Below, in pieces: positions 1 to 11,785 of a stretch of DNA of 64,000 nucleotides. Every line of letters begins with the position of its first letter. Position 1 is the stretch's first letter. The position numbers were made by a program, and so were the translations under genes. The notes below the pieces were generated by a model. The model was given only the letters and a program-made list of their open reading frames with translations. It did not search any database and was not told where the DNA came from. The DNA lies in the NCBI RefSeq assembly GCF_002575655.3, contig NC_053037.3, positions 572,176,880 through 572,240,879 of the forward strand, written 5' to 3'. This stretch comes from Aegilops tauschii subsp. strangulata (lineage: Eukaryota > Streptophyta > Magnoliopsida > Poales > Poaceae).

Positions 1-259
1 GTGATGATCTTCGTAAAACCGACACCAAGGGAGCTGCAGTGCTGCGCCGAGATTCTCGACTGCTTCGGGATGGCCTCCGGTCTACGAGTTAACTTCCAGA
101 AGAGCGCTGCGATGCTAGTTCGGTGCTCAGTTGAGCAAAAGGTGTTGACAAGTGAGATGCTGGGCTGCATGATTGGATCTTTCCCGTGCAAATACCTAGG
201 CCTGCCTCTAAGCATCAGGAATCTGAAAGCACCCCAATTTCAGTACCTTGTGGACCAAC
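1..259 (+). pseudogene. LINE reverse transcriptase fragment, left piece
   Basis: Frame 1 is open from the window edge and encodes the C-terminal half of a plant non-LTR retrotransposon reverse transcriptase. Visible family signatures are GLRVNFQKS and the following FPCKYLGLPLS. The frame enters from outside the window, so the 5' part is not seen. It is cut at 260, where the CACTA terminus begins, so the last residues of the open frame (to 306) are transposon sequence. The continuation lies at about 20456-21472. Comparing with the usual LINE protein, I infer that roughly 150 residues between the two pieces are missing. It is not functional. Confidence 0.85.
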
Positions 260-514
260 CACTAGTAGAAAAAGGGGCTTTCGTTCGGGCCTGGCCATCC
301 CATTAGTCCCGGTTCTTATACGAACCGGGACCAATGGGTGCATTCGTCCCGGTTCGTGAGCCCAGGTGGCCGGCCGGGGCCTCGTGGGCTTTGGTCCCGG
401 TTCATCTGGACCCATTTGTCCCGGTTCTAGGCACGAACCGGGACCAATGGGCCTCCACATCCATTGGTCCCGGTTCCAGCCACGAACCGGGACAAATGAG
501 TTGCCTATATATAG
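260..514 (+). repeat. CACTA-1 left TIR, subterminal palindromes and TATA box
   Basis: After the CACTA terminus, the motif TCCCGGTTC and its complement GAACCGGGAC alternate at roughly 30-60 bp spacing to about 490. In En/Spm elements such subterminal motifs bind the TNPA-type protein. A TATA sequence (TATATATAG, about 506-514) follows and should drive the 5' transcription unit. Confidence 0.75.
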
Positions 515-892
515 CCCATCGCCCGCGAGCAGAGCACTCCACAGTTCTTTGGTTTTTGCTGGCCGGCGAGGGGAGGGAATTTGGGTGCTCTAGCTCACCT
601 CCTATGCACATGAGGTGTTCGATGAAATGTCCGAGCCACACTAGTTAATATTCCTTCTCTCGAAACTCGACCTCCGAGCTCCATTTTCCCCGAGATTTTT
701 CTAGGTTTAGCGGTCCGTCTCACGTCGCGTCCCCGTCTTCACCGCCGTCGATCGCCCGCGCCGATCTCGTCGCCGGCACCACCGTGGTGAGCCTGTTGTT
801 CTTATCTTCTTTCTGAAAGAAAAAAATTCTTACTTCAGATAGATACTTGTCTAATTTTTTACTTTTATTATTCCTTGTTATTATATAGTGCG
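515..892 (+). other. CACTA-1 5' leader and first intron
   Basis: Non-coding leader of the first CACTA-1 transcription unit. It resembles the conserved 5' UTR of Triticeae CACTA elements, with an intron-like T-rich stretch (about 787-890) ending TATATAG just before the ATG at 893. No other gene is seen. Confidence 0.5.
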
Positions 893-1340
893 ATGGTTCT
901 GGTATCCGCCCCCGTCGGCGCTCGTCCTATCTATGATTCGGATGTGGTATATATTATCTTTTTGTAACTATTTGGTTCATTTATTGTTTATGACAATTAT
1001 GCCGACCAATGTGACATAGATTTTATTTATGTAGGAGGTGGTTGAACCGGAAATTCCAACCGACCCTATTGTCGAGAGGTTAAATTTAGTTGAAGAAGAA
1101 AACAATTACTTGAAGGAAAAAATAAAAAAATTGAGGAGGAGAAGATGATATTGGAGTTGCATGTTGCGGATGTCGTCAATGATCACAAGATCAAGATGGA
1201 TGCAATTGCGGTTGAAGATTAGAAAGATTAGAAAATATGCCATTCATACCGAGGCTTGGTATCATTCTACCGTTGGATCAATTGTTACCTTAGTTGTGAT
1301 TATGATCGCATTTGTTGTTGCATTGAAAGGTTTTACATAG
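893..1340 (+). pseudogene. CACTA-1 small coiled-coil/membrane-anchor gene, frameshifted
   Basis: Exon 1 is 893-946 (starts MVLVSAPVGARP), the intron 947-1034 has GT..AG ends, and exon 2 is 1035-1340 with stop TAG at 1338. The product would be about 120 residues: a short N-terminus, a charged heptad-like coiled coil (EEENNYLKEKIKK), and a C-terminal hydrophobic segment (GSIVTLVVIMIAFVVALKGF) that looks like a single membrane span. Two single-base lesions break it: one A lost in the A-run near 1128, then one base gained near 1206 (ATTGCGG where ATGCGG is expected), which restores the frame. I know this small protein as a recurrent companion gene of wheat CACTA elements; its role is unknown to me. 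Confidence 0.7.
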
Positions 1341-1459
1341 TTTCAATGTATGGTTTAACTAGATGCTCTCCAGAGCTATATGTTGTTCAATTTGAACTAT
1401 GTATGTACTTTGGTTTTAATGTGATGATGAACTACTATTAATTTGGTCACTTATCTATC
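1341..1459 (+). other. 3' flank of the small gene; transposase deletion junction
   Basis: Sequence downstream of the small gene. In complete elements of this type the TNPD/TNP2 transposase gene would follow. Here the flank runs directly into the 337-bp repeat at about 1460, so the whole transposase gene is deleted. Confidence 0.5.
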
Positions 1460-1774
1460 CATGTTCATTTGTAGTTCTTTTCAATTTCAGGGTCTTATAA
1501 CTGAAAAAAATCAGTAAATGCATGAAAAATAACAAATGAAGTCACAAAGGGTTAAAAATTGATGATGTGACTTTGAATGGTGCATTTTGAACGCAGAAAA
1601 ACTATGGAGTTCAAATAAGTTCAAAAAATTGAAATCCCTTTGTAACAGACGAGTTTCCGTATGAAACCCTGATACTTCGAAAGAGATTGTCCGTTTTGTA
1701 CACGAAGTGCATCCAGTTTTTGCCGTAAGCCTCTCTACTTTCTTGCACATGCTATGTGGGTGAAATGATGATCC
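1460..1774 (+). repeat. Partial 337-bp CACTA-1 tandem repeat unit
   Basis: Clearly homologous to the units at 10417-11785, closest to the unit starting near 10754. It is truncated by the Copia left LTR at 1775, so the Copia element sits inside the tandem array. Confidence 0.85.
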
Positions 1775-3505
1775 TATTGGCGAACGTAGTAATTTCAAAA
1801 AAATTCCTACGCACACGCAAGATCAAGGTGATGCATAGCAACGAGAGGGGAGAGTGTTGTCCACGTACCCTCGTAGACCGAAAGCGGAAGCGTTAGCACA
1901 ACGCGGTTGATGTAGTCGTACGTCTTCACGATCCGACCGATCAAGTACAGAACGCACGGCACCTCCGAGTTCAGCACACGTTCAGCCTGATGACGTCCCT
2001 CGAACTCCGATCCAGCCGAGTGTTGAGGGAGAGTTTCGTCAGCACGACGGCGTGGTGACGATGATGATGTTCTACCGACGCAGGGCTTCGCCTAAGCACC
2101 GCTTCAGTATTATCGAGGTGGACTATGGTGGAGGGGGCCACCGCACACGGCTAAAGGATCAAATCAATTGTTGTCTCTAGGGTGCCCCCTGCCCCCGTAT
2201 ATAAAGGAGCAAGGGGGGAGGTGCGGCCGGCCAGGAGGAGGCGCGCCAGGAGGAGTCCTACTCCCACCGGGAGTAGGACTCCCTCCCTTCCTTGTTGGAT
2301 TAGGAGAAGGGGGGAAAGAGGAGGGAGAGAGGAAGGAAAGGGGGGGCGCCGCCCCCCTCTCCTTGTCCTATTCGGACTAGAGGGGGAGGGGTGCGCGGCC
2401 CTGACCTAGCCGCCTCTCCTCTTCTCCACTAAGGCCCCCTATGGCCCATTAAACCCCCGGAGGGTTCCGGTTACCCCTCCGGTACTCCGGTAAAATCCCT
2501 ATTTCACCCGGAACACTTCCGATATCCAAATATAGGCTTCCAATATATCAATCTTCATGTCTCGACCATTTTGAGACACCTCGTCATGTCCGTGATCACA
2601 TCCGGGACTCCGAACAACCTTCGGTACATAAAAACTCATAAACTCGTAATATAACTGTCATCGAAACTTTAAGCGTGCGGACCCTACGGGTTCGAGAACT
2701 ATGTAGACATGACCGAGACACGTCTCCGGTCAATAGCCAATAGCGGAACCTGGATGCTCATATTGGCTCCCACATATTCTACGAAGGTCTTTATCGGTCA
2801 GACCGCATAACAATATACGTTGTTCCCTTTGTCATCGGTGTGTTACTTGCCCGAGATTCGATCAACGGTATCTCAATACCTAGTTCAATCTCGTTACCGG
2901 CAAGTCTCTTTACTCGTTCCGTAATACATCATCCCGCAACTAACTCATTAATTGCAATGCTTGCAAGGCTTAAGTGATGTGCATTACCGAGTGGGCCCAG
3001 AGATACCTCTCCGACAATCGGAGTGACAAATCCTAATCTCGAAATACGCCAACCCAACAAGTACCTTCAGAGACACCTGTAGAGCACCTTTATAATCACC
3101 CAGTTACGTTGTGACGTTTGGTAGCACACAAAGTGTTCCTCCGGTAAACGGGAGTTGCATAATCTCATAGTTAGGAACATGTATAAGTCATGAAGAAAGC
3201 AATAGCAACATACTAAACGATCGAGTGCTAAGCTAACGGAATGGGTCAAGTCAATCACATCATTCTCCTAATGATGCGATCCCGTTAATCAAATGACAAC
3301 TCATGTCTATGGTTAGGAAACATAACCATCTTTGATCAACGAGCTAGTCATGTAGAGGCATACTAGTGACACTCTATTTGTCTATGTATTCACACAAGTA
3401 TTACGTTTCCGGTTAATACAATTCTAGCATGAATAATAAACATTTATCATGATATAAGGAAATAAATAATAACTTTATTGTTGCCTCTAGGGCATATTTC
3501 CTTCA
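1775..3505 (-). repeat. Copia-1 3' LTR (left copy)
   Basis: 1731 bp. The + strand left end is mutated to TATTGG from the expected TGTTGG; the right end is TTCCTTCA. It lies next to the polypurine tract, so it is the 3' LTR of a minus-strand element. Confidence 0.92.
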
Positions 3506-3538
3506 GTCTCCCACTTGCACTAGAGTCAATAATCGAGA

Positions 3539-6500
3539 TTACACAGTGATGATTCTAACACCCATGGAGCCTTGGTGCTGATCATGTTTTGCTCGTGGAA
3601 GAGGCTTAGTCAACGGGTCTGCAACATTCAGATCCGTATGTATCTTGCAAATTTCTATGTCTCCCACCTGGACTAAATCCCGGATGGAATTGAAGCGTCT
3701 CTTGATGTGCTTGGTTCTCTTGTGAAATCTGGATTCCTTCGCCAAGGCAATTGCACCAGTATTGTCACAAAAGATTTTCATTGGACCCGATGCACTAGGT
3801 ATGACACCTAGATCGGATATGAACTCCTTCATCCAGACTCCTTCATTTGCTGCTTCCGAAGCAGCTATGTACTCCGCTTCACACGTAGATCCTGCCACAA
3901 CGCTTTGTTTAGAATTGCACCAACTGACAGCTCCACCGTTCAATGTAAACACGTATCCGGTTTGCGATTTAGAATCGTCCGGATCAATGTCAAAGCTTGC
4001 ATCGACGTAACCATTTACGACTAGCTCTTTGTCACCTCCTTAAACGAGAAACATATCCTTAGTCCTTTTCAGGTATTTCGGGATGTTCTTGACCACTGTC
4101 CAGTGATCCACTCCTGGATTACTTTGGTACCTCCCTGCCAAACTTATAGCAAGGCACACATCAGGTCTGGTACCCAGCATTGCATACATGATAGAGCCTA
4201 TGGCTGAAGCATAGGGAACATCTTTCATCTTCTCTCTATCTTTTGCAGTGGTCGGGCATTGAGTCTTACTCAACTTCACAGCTTGTAACACAGGCAAGAA
4301 CCCTTTCTTTGCTTGATCCATTTTGAACTTCTTCAAAACTTTGTCAAGGTATGTGCTTTGTGAAAGTCCAATTAAGCGTCTTGATCTATCTCTATAGATC
4401 TTGATGCCTAATATATAAGCAGCTTCACCGAGGTCCTTCATTGAAAAACTCTTATTCAAGTATCCCTTTATGCTATCTAGAAATTCTATATCATTTCCAA
4501 TCAACAATATGTCATCCACATATAATATCAAAAATGCTACAGAGCTCCCACTCACTTTCTTGTAAATACAGGCTTCTCCAAAAGTCTGTACAAAACCAAA
4601 TGCTTTGATCACACTATCGAAGCGTTTATTCTAACTCCGAGAGGCTTGCACCAGTCCATAAATGGATCGCTGGAGCTTGCACACTTTGTTAGCTCCCTTT
4701 GGATCGACAAAACCTTCCGGTTGCATCATATACAACTCTTCTTCCAGAAATCCATTCAGGAATGCAGTTTTACATCCATTTGCCAAATTTCATAATCATA
4801 AAATGCGGCAATTGCTAACATGATTCGGACAGACTTAAGCATCGCTACGGGTGAGAAGGTCTCATCGTAGTCAGTCCCTTGAACTTTTCGAAAACCTTTT
4901 GCAACAAGTCGAGCTTTATATACAGTAACATTACCGTCAGCGTTAGTCTTCTTCTTGAAGATCCATTTATTCTCAATGGCTTGCCGATCATCGGGCAAGT
5001 CAACCAAAGTCCACACTTTGTTCTCATACATGGATACTATCTCAAATTTCATGGCCTCAAGCCATTTTGCGGAATCTGGGCTCACCATCGCTTCTTCATA
5101 GTTCGTAGGTTCGTCATGGTCTAGTAACATAACCTCCAGAACAGGATTACCGTACCACTCTGGTGCGGATCTTACTCTGGTTGACCTACGAGGTTCAGTA
5201 ACAACTTGATCTGAAGTTCCATGATCATCATCATTAACTTCCTCACTAATTGGTATAGACGTCACAGTAACCGGTTTCTGTGATGAACTACTTTCCAATA
5301 AGGGAGCAGGTACGGTTACCTCATCAAGTTCTACTTTCCTCCCACTCACTTCATTCGAGAGAAACTCCTTCTCTAGAAAGGATCCATTCTTAGCAATGAA
5401 TGTCTAGCCTTCGGATCTGTGATAGAAGGTGTACCCAACAGTCTCCTTTGGGTATCCTATGAAGACACATTTCTCCGATTTGGGTTCGAGCTTATCAGGT
5501 TGAAGCTTTTTCACATAAGCATCGCAGCCCCAAACTTTAAGAAACGACAACTTTGGTTTCTTGCCAAACCACAGTTCATAAGGCGTCGTCTCAACGGATT
5601 TCGATGGTGCCCTATTTAACGTGAATGCAGCAGTCTCTAAAGCATAACCCCAAAACGATAGCGGTAAATCAGTAAGAGACATCATAGATCGCACCATATC
5701 TAGTAAAGTACGATTACGACATTCGGACACACCATTACGCTGTGGTGTTCCGCGTGGCGTGAGTTGCGAAACTATTCCACATTGTTTCAAATGTAGACCA
5801 AACTCGTAACTCAAATATTCTCCTCCATGATCAGATCGTAGAAACTTTATCTTCTTGTTACGATGATTTTCAACTTCACTCTGAAATTCTTTGAACTTTT
5901 CAAATGTTTCAGACATGTCTCATTAAGTAGATATACCCATATCTGCTTAAATCATCTGTGAAGGTGAGAAAATAACGATACCCGCCGCGAGCCTCAACAT
6001 TCATCGGACCACATACATCTGTATGTATGATTTCCAACAAATCTGTTGCTCTCTCCATAGTTTCGGAGAACAGCGTTTTAGTCATCTTGCCCATGAGGCA
6101 CGGTTCACAAGTACCAAGTGATTCATAATCATGTGGTTCCAAAAGTCCATCAGTATGGAGTTTTTTCATGCGCTTTACACCGATATGACGTAAACGCCAG
6201 TGCCACAAATAAATTGCACTATCATTATCAACTCTGCATCTTTTGGCTTCAACATTATGAATATGTGTATCACTACTATCGAGATTCATTAAAAATAGAC
6301 CACTCTTCAAGGGTGCATGACCATAAAAGATATTATTCATATAAATAGAACAACCATTATTCTCTGATTTAAATGAATAACCGTCTCGCATCAAACAAGA
6401 TCCAGATATAATGTTCATGCTCAACGCTGGCACCAAATAACAATTATTTAGGTCTAATACTAATCCCGAAGGTAGATGTAGAGGTAGCGTGCCGACGGCG

Positions 6501-7522
6501 ATCACATCGACTTTGAAACCGTTTTCCACGCGCATCGTCACCTCGTCCTTGGCCAGTGTTCGCTTAATCCGTAGTCCCTGTTTTGAGTTGCAAATATTAG
6601 CAACAGAACCAGTATCAAATACCCAGGTGCTACTGCAAGCTCTGGTAAGGTACACATAATTAACATGTATATCACATATACCTTTGTTCACCTTGCCATC
6701 CTTCTTATCCGCCAAATACTTGGGGCAGTTCCGCTTCCAGTGACCAGTCTGCTTGTAGTAGAAGCACTCAGTCTCAGGCTTAGGTCCAGACTTGGGTTTC
6801 TTCTCCTGAGCAGCAACTTGCTTGCTGTTCTTCTTGAAGTTCCCCTTCTTCTTCCCTTTGCCATTTTTCTAGAAACTGGTGGTCTTATTGACCATCAACA
6901 CTTGATGCTCCTTCTTGATTTCTACCTCCGCAGCCTTTAGCATTGCGAAGAGCTCAAGAATCGTCTTATCCATCCCTTGCATGTTATAGTTCATCACGAA
7001 ACTCTTGTAGCTTGGTGGCAGTGATTGATGAATTCTGTCAATGATGCTATCATCCAGAAGATTAACTCCCAGTTGAATCAAGTGATTGTTATATCCAGAC
7101 ATTTTGAGTATATGCTCACTGACATAACTATTCTCCTCCATCTTACAGCTATAGAACTTATTGGAGACTTCATATCTCTCAATCCGGGCATTTGCTTGAA
7201 ATATTAACTTCAACTCCTAAAACATCTCATATGCTCCATGACGTTCAAAACGTCGTTGAAGTCCCGGTTCTAGGCCGTAAAGCATGGCACACTGAACTAT
7301 CGAGTAGGCATCAGTTTTGCTCTGCCAGACGTTCATAACATCTGGTGTTGCTCCTGCAGCAGGTTTGGCACCTAGCGGTGCTTCTAGGACATAATTCTTC
7401 TGTGTAGCAATGAGGATAATCCTCAAGTTACGGACCCAGTCCGTGTAATTGCTACCATCATCTTTCAACTTTGCTTTCTCAAGGAACGCATTAAAATTCA
7501 ACGGAACAACAGCACGGGCCAT
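3539..7522 (-). pseudogene. Copia-1 gag-pol polyprotein, multiply broken
   Basis: On the minus strand: gag (starts MARAVVPLNFNAF at 7522), zinc knuckle near 6755 in which the second Cys is Tyr (CFYYKQTGHWKRNC), aspartic protease VFDTGS near 6616, GAG-pre-integrase plus integrase (6200-5600; acidic residues in HTDVCGP, FTDDLS and NGVSE), reverse transcriptase with YVDD near 4520, and RNase H to about 3560. This gag-AP-INT-RT-RH order defines Copia. In-frame stops fall at 7217-7219, 6869-6871, 5404-5406 and 4040-4042. Frame changes lie near 5912 and between 4756 and 4612, where part of the reverse transcriptase is lost. It cannot produce active proteins. Confidence 0.92.
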
Positions 7523-8755
7523 CTATCTACAATCAACATAGACAAGCAAGATACTATCAGGTACTAAGTTCATGATAAATTTAAGTTTAATTAATCATAT
7601 TACTTAAGAACTCCCACTTAGATAGACATCCCTCTAATCCTCTAAGTGATCACGTGATCCATATCAACTAAACCATAACCGATCATCACGTGAAATGGAG
7701 TAGCTTTCAATGGTGAACATCATGTTGATCATATCTACTATATGAATCACGCTCTACCTTTCGGTCTCAGTGTTCTGAGGCCATATCTGCATATGCTAGG
7801 CTCGTCAAGTTTAACCTGAGTATTCTGCGTGTGCAAAACTGGCTTGCACCCGTTGTAGATGGACGTAGAGCTTATCACACCCGATCATCACGTGGTGTCT
7901 GGGCACGACGAACTTTGGCAACGGTGCATACTCAGGGAGAACACTTTTATCTTGAAATTTAGTGAGAGATCATCTTATAATGCTACCATCAATCAAAGCA
8001 AGATAAGATGCATAAAAGATAAACATCACATGCAATCAATATAAGTGATATGATATGGCCATCATCATCTTGTGCTTGTGATCTCCATCTCCGAAGCACC
8101 GTCATGATCACCATCGTCACCGGCGCGACACCTTGATCTCCATCGTAGCATCGTTGTCGTCTCGCCAATCTTATGCTTCTACGACTATCGCTACCGCCTA
8201 GTCATAAAGTAAAGCATTAAAGGGTGATTGCATTGCATACAATAAAGCAACAACCATATGGCTCCTGCCAGTTGCCGATAACTCGGTTACAAAACATGAT
8301 CATCTCATACAATAAAATTTAGCATCATGCTTTGACCATATCACATCACAACATGCCCTGCAAAAACAAGTTAGACGTCCTCTACTTTGTTGTTGCAAGT
8401 TTTACGTGGCTGCTACGGGCTGAGCAAGAACCGTTCTTACCTACGCATCAAAACCACAACGATAGTTTGTCAAGTTGGTGCTGTTTTAACCTTCACAAGG
8501 ACCGGGCATAGCCACACTCGGTTTAACTAAAGTTGGAGAAACTGACACCCGCCAGCCACCTGTGTGCAAAGCACGTCGGTAGAACCAGTCTCGCGTAAGC
8601 GTACGCGTAATGTCGGTCCGGACCGCTTCATCCAACAATACCGTCGAACCAAAGTATGACATGCTGGTAAGCAGTATGACTTATATCGCCCACAACTCAC
8701 TTGTGTTCTACTCGTGCATATGACATCTACGCATAAAACAAGGCTCGAATGCCAC
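7523..8755 (-). other. Copia-1 5' untranslated leader and primer-binding region
   Basis: Between the 5' LTR and gag start lies a 1.2-kb non-coding leader with no convincing reading frame, as in Angela/BARE1 elements. The 14 bases next to the LTR (minus strand GTGGCATTCGAGCC) match the initiator-Met tRNA primer site only imperfectly. Confidence 0.7.
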
Positions 8756-10388
8756 TGTTGGGGAAGGTAGTGATTTCAAAAAAATTCCTACGCACACGCA
8801 AGATCAAGGTGATGCATAGCAACGAGAGGGGATAGTGTTGTCCACGTACCCTCGTAGACCGAAAGCAGAAGCGTTAGCACAACACGGTTGATGTAGTCGT
8901 ACGTCCTCACGATCCGACCGATCAAGTACCGAACGCACGTCACCTCCAAGTTTAGCACACGTTCAGCCCGATGACGTCCCTCGAACTCCGATCCAGCCGA
9001 GTGTTGAGGGAGAGTTTCATCAGCAAGACGGCGTGGTGACGATGATGATGTTCTACCGATGCAGGGCTTGGCCTAAGCACCGCTACAGTATTATCGAGGT
9101 GGACTATGGTGGAGGGGGGCACCGCACAAGGCTAAAGGATCAAATCAATTGTTGTCTCTAGGGTGCCCCCCTGCCCCCGTATATAAAGGAGCAAGGGGGG
9201 AGGTGCGGCCGGCCAGGAGGAGGCGCGCCAGGAGGAGTCCTACTCCCACCGGGAGTAGGACTCCCTCCCTTCCTTGTTGGATTAGGAGAAGGGGGGAAAG
9301 AGGAGGGAGAGAGGAAGGAAAGGGGGGGCGGCGCCCCCCTCTCCTTGTCCTATTCGGACTAGAGGGGGAGGGGCGTGCGACCCTGCCCTAACCGCCTCTC
9401 CTCTTCTCCACTAAGGCCCACTATGGCCCATTAAACCCCCGGGGCGTTCCGGTAACCCCTCCGGTACTCCGGTAAAATCCCGATTTCACCCGAAACACTT
9501 CCGATATCCAAATATAGGCTTCCAATATATCAATCTTCATGTCTCGACCATTTTGAGACTCCTCGTCATGTCCGTGATCACATCCGGGACTCCGAACAAG
9601 CTTTGGTACATCAAAACTCATAAACTCATAATATAACTGTCATCGAAACTTTAAGCGTGTGGACCCTACGGGTTCAAGAACTATGTAGACATGACCGAGA
9701 CACGTCTCCGGTAAATAACAAATAGCGGAACCTGGATGCTCATATTGGCTCCCACATATTCTACGAAGATCTTTATTGGTCAGACCGCATAACAACATAC
9801 GTTGTTCCCTTTGTCATCGGTATGTTACTTGCCCGAGATTCGATCGTCGGTATCTCAATACCTACTTCAATCTCGTTACCGGCAAGTCTCTTTACTCGTT
9901 CTATAATACATCATCCCGCAACTAACTCATTAGTTGCAATGCTTGCAAGGCTTAAGTGATGTGCATTACCGAGTGGGCCCAGAGATACCTCTCCGACAAT
10001 CGGAGTGACAAATCCTAATCTCGAAATACGCCAACCCAACAAGTACCTTCAGAGACACCTGTAGAGCACCTTTATAATCACCCAGTTACGTTGTGACGTT
10101 TGGTAGCACACAAAGTGTTCCTCCGGTAAACGTGAGTTGCATAATCTCATAGTCATAGGAACATGTATAAGTCATGAAGAAAGCAATAGCAACATACTAA
10201 ACGATCGAGTGCTAAGCTAACGGAATGGGTCAAGTCAATCACATCATTCTCCTAATGATGTGATCCCGTTAATCAAATGACAACTCATGTCTATGGTTAG
10301 GAAACATAACCATCTTTGATCAACGAGCTAGTCAAGTAGAGGCATACTAGTGACACTTTATTATTGCCTCTAGGGCATATTTCCTTCA
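8756..10388 (-). repeat. Copia-1 5' LTR (right copy), with ~100-bp deletion
   Basis: 1633 bp, colinear with the left LTR except for about 100 bp missing next to the + strand right end (left-copy sequence after 3366). The deletion joins at a short CTTTATT match. The + strand left end is intact, TGTTGGGG. Confidence 0.92.
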
Positions 10389-10416
10389 GTCTCCCACTTG
10401 CACTAGAGTCAATAAT
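10389..10416 (-). other. Aberrant 28-bp copy of Copia internal sequence beyond the LTR
   Basis: These 28 bp repeat 3506-3533 exactly as far as I can read (starts GTCTCCCACTTGCAC), that is, the polypurine-tract side of the element. They lie outside the right LTR, directly against the resumed 337-bp repeat. Normal insertion does not leave this. Confidence 0.85.
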
Positions 10417-11785
10417 GCTATGTGGGTCAAATGATGATACCATGCCAACTTTCAACCTTTTGAGAGTTCATTTGAAATGTTTTTCAATTTCAGGGTCATA
10501 TAGCTCAAAATAATCGGTAAATGCATGAAAAATAACAAATGAAGTCAGAAAGGGTTAAAAATTTATGATGTGGCTTTGAATGGTGCATTTTGAACACAGA
10601 AAAACTATGGAGTTCAAATAAGTTCAAAAAAATGAAATCCCTTTGTAACAGACGAGTTTCCGTATGAAACCCTGATACTTCGAAAGAGATTGTCCGTTTT
10701 GTACACGAAGTGCATCCAGTTTTTGCCGTAAGCCTCTCTGCTTTCTTGCACATGCTATGTGGGTGAAATGATGATACCATGCCAACTTTCAACCTTTTCA
10801 GAGTTCATTTGTAGTGCTTTTCAATTTCAGGGTCTTATAGCTGAAAAAAATCAGTAAATGCACGAAAAAGAACAAATGAAGTCATAAAGGGTTAAAAATT
10901 GATGATGTGGCTTTAAATGGTGCATTTTGAACATAGAAAAACTATGGAGTTCAAATAAGTTCAAAAAAATGAAATCCCTATGTAACAGACAAGTTTCCGT
11001 ATGAAACCCTGATACTTCGAAAGAGATTGTCTGTTTTGTACACGAAGTGCATCCAATTTTTGTCCTAACCCTCTCTACTTTCTTGCACATGCTATGTGGG
11101 TCAAATGATGATACCATGCCAACTTTCAACCTTTTTAGAGTTCATTTGAAATGTTTTTCAATTTCAGGGTCATATAGCTCAAAATAATCAGTAAATGCAT
11201 GAAAAATAACAAATGAAGTCAGAAAGGGTTGAAAATTGATGATGTGGCTTTGAATGGTGCATTTTGAACACAGAAAAACTATGGAGTTCAAATAAGTTCA
11301 AAAAAATGAAATCCCTTTGTAACAGACGAGTTTCCGTATGAAACCCTGATACTTCGAAAGAGATTGTCCGTTTTGTACACGAAGTGCATCCAGTTTTTGC
11401 CATAAGCCTCTCTACTTTCTTGCACATGCTATGTGGGTCAAATGATGATACCATGCCAACTTTCAACCTTTTCAGAGTTCATTTGAAATGTTTTTCAATT
11501 TCAGGGTCATATAGCTCAAAATTATCAGTAAATGCATGAAAAATAACAAATGAAGTCAGAAAGGGTTGAAAATTGATGATGTGGCTTTGAATGGTGCATT
11601 TTGAACATAGAAAAACTATGGACTTCAAATAAGTTCAAAAAAATGAAATCCCTTTGTAACAGACGATTTCCGTATGAAACCCTGATACTTCGAAAGAGAT
11701 TGTCCGTTTTGTACACGAAGTGCATCCAGTTTTTGGCGTAACCCTCTCTACTTTCTTGCACATGCTATGTGGGTGAAATGATGAA
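10417..11785 (+). repeat. 337-bp tandem repeat array of CACTA-1
   Basis: The marker GCTATGTGGGT recurs at 10417, 10754, 11091, 11428 and 11764, giving exact 337/337/337/336-bp spacing: four full units and a start of a fifth. Units differ by a few percent. Each carries a minus-strand frame of about 90 residues with no recognisable motif, which I treat as chance. Such arrays follow the transposase gene in complete elements. Confidence 0.93.

Larger units (their letters stand above)
1775..10388 (-). mobile_element. Copia-1: BARE1/Angela-type LTR retrotransposon
   Basis: Two direct LTRs (1775-3505 and 8756-10388) flank a Copia-order coding region on the minus strand. The LTRs begin on the minus strand with TGAAGGAAATATGCCC, and the family resembles Angela/WIS/BARE1. 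A polypurine tract (minus-strand CAAGTGGGAGAC) abuts the 3' LTR at 3506-3517. A degenerate primer-binding region (minus-strand GTGGCATTCGAGCC) abuts the 5' LTR. About 20 mismatches in the first ~390 bp aligned by eye show an old insertion. No clean 5-bp target duplication is present, and 28 bp of internal sequence trail the right LTR. Confidence 0.93.

Noticed and set aside
2200..2215. Plus-strand TATATAAAGG as a promoter
   Set aside because: It lies in an LTR whose element is on the minus strand; the near-palindromic TATA more likely serves that strand.
10417..11785. Possible CRISPR-like array (regular repeats)
   Set aside because: Units are contiguous 337-bp tandem copies without unique spacers, in a eukaryotic transposon.
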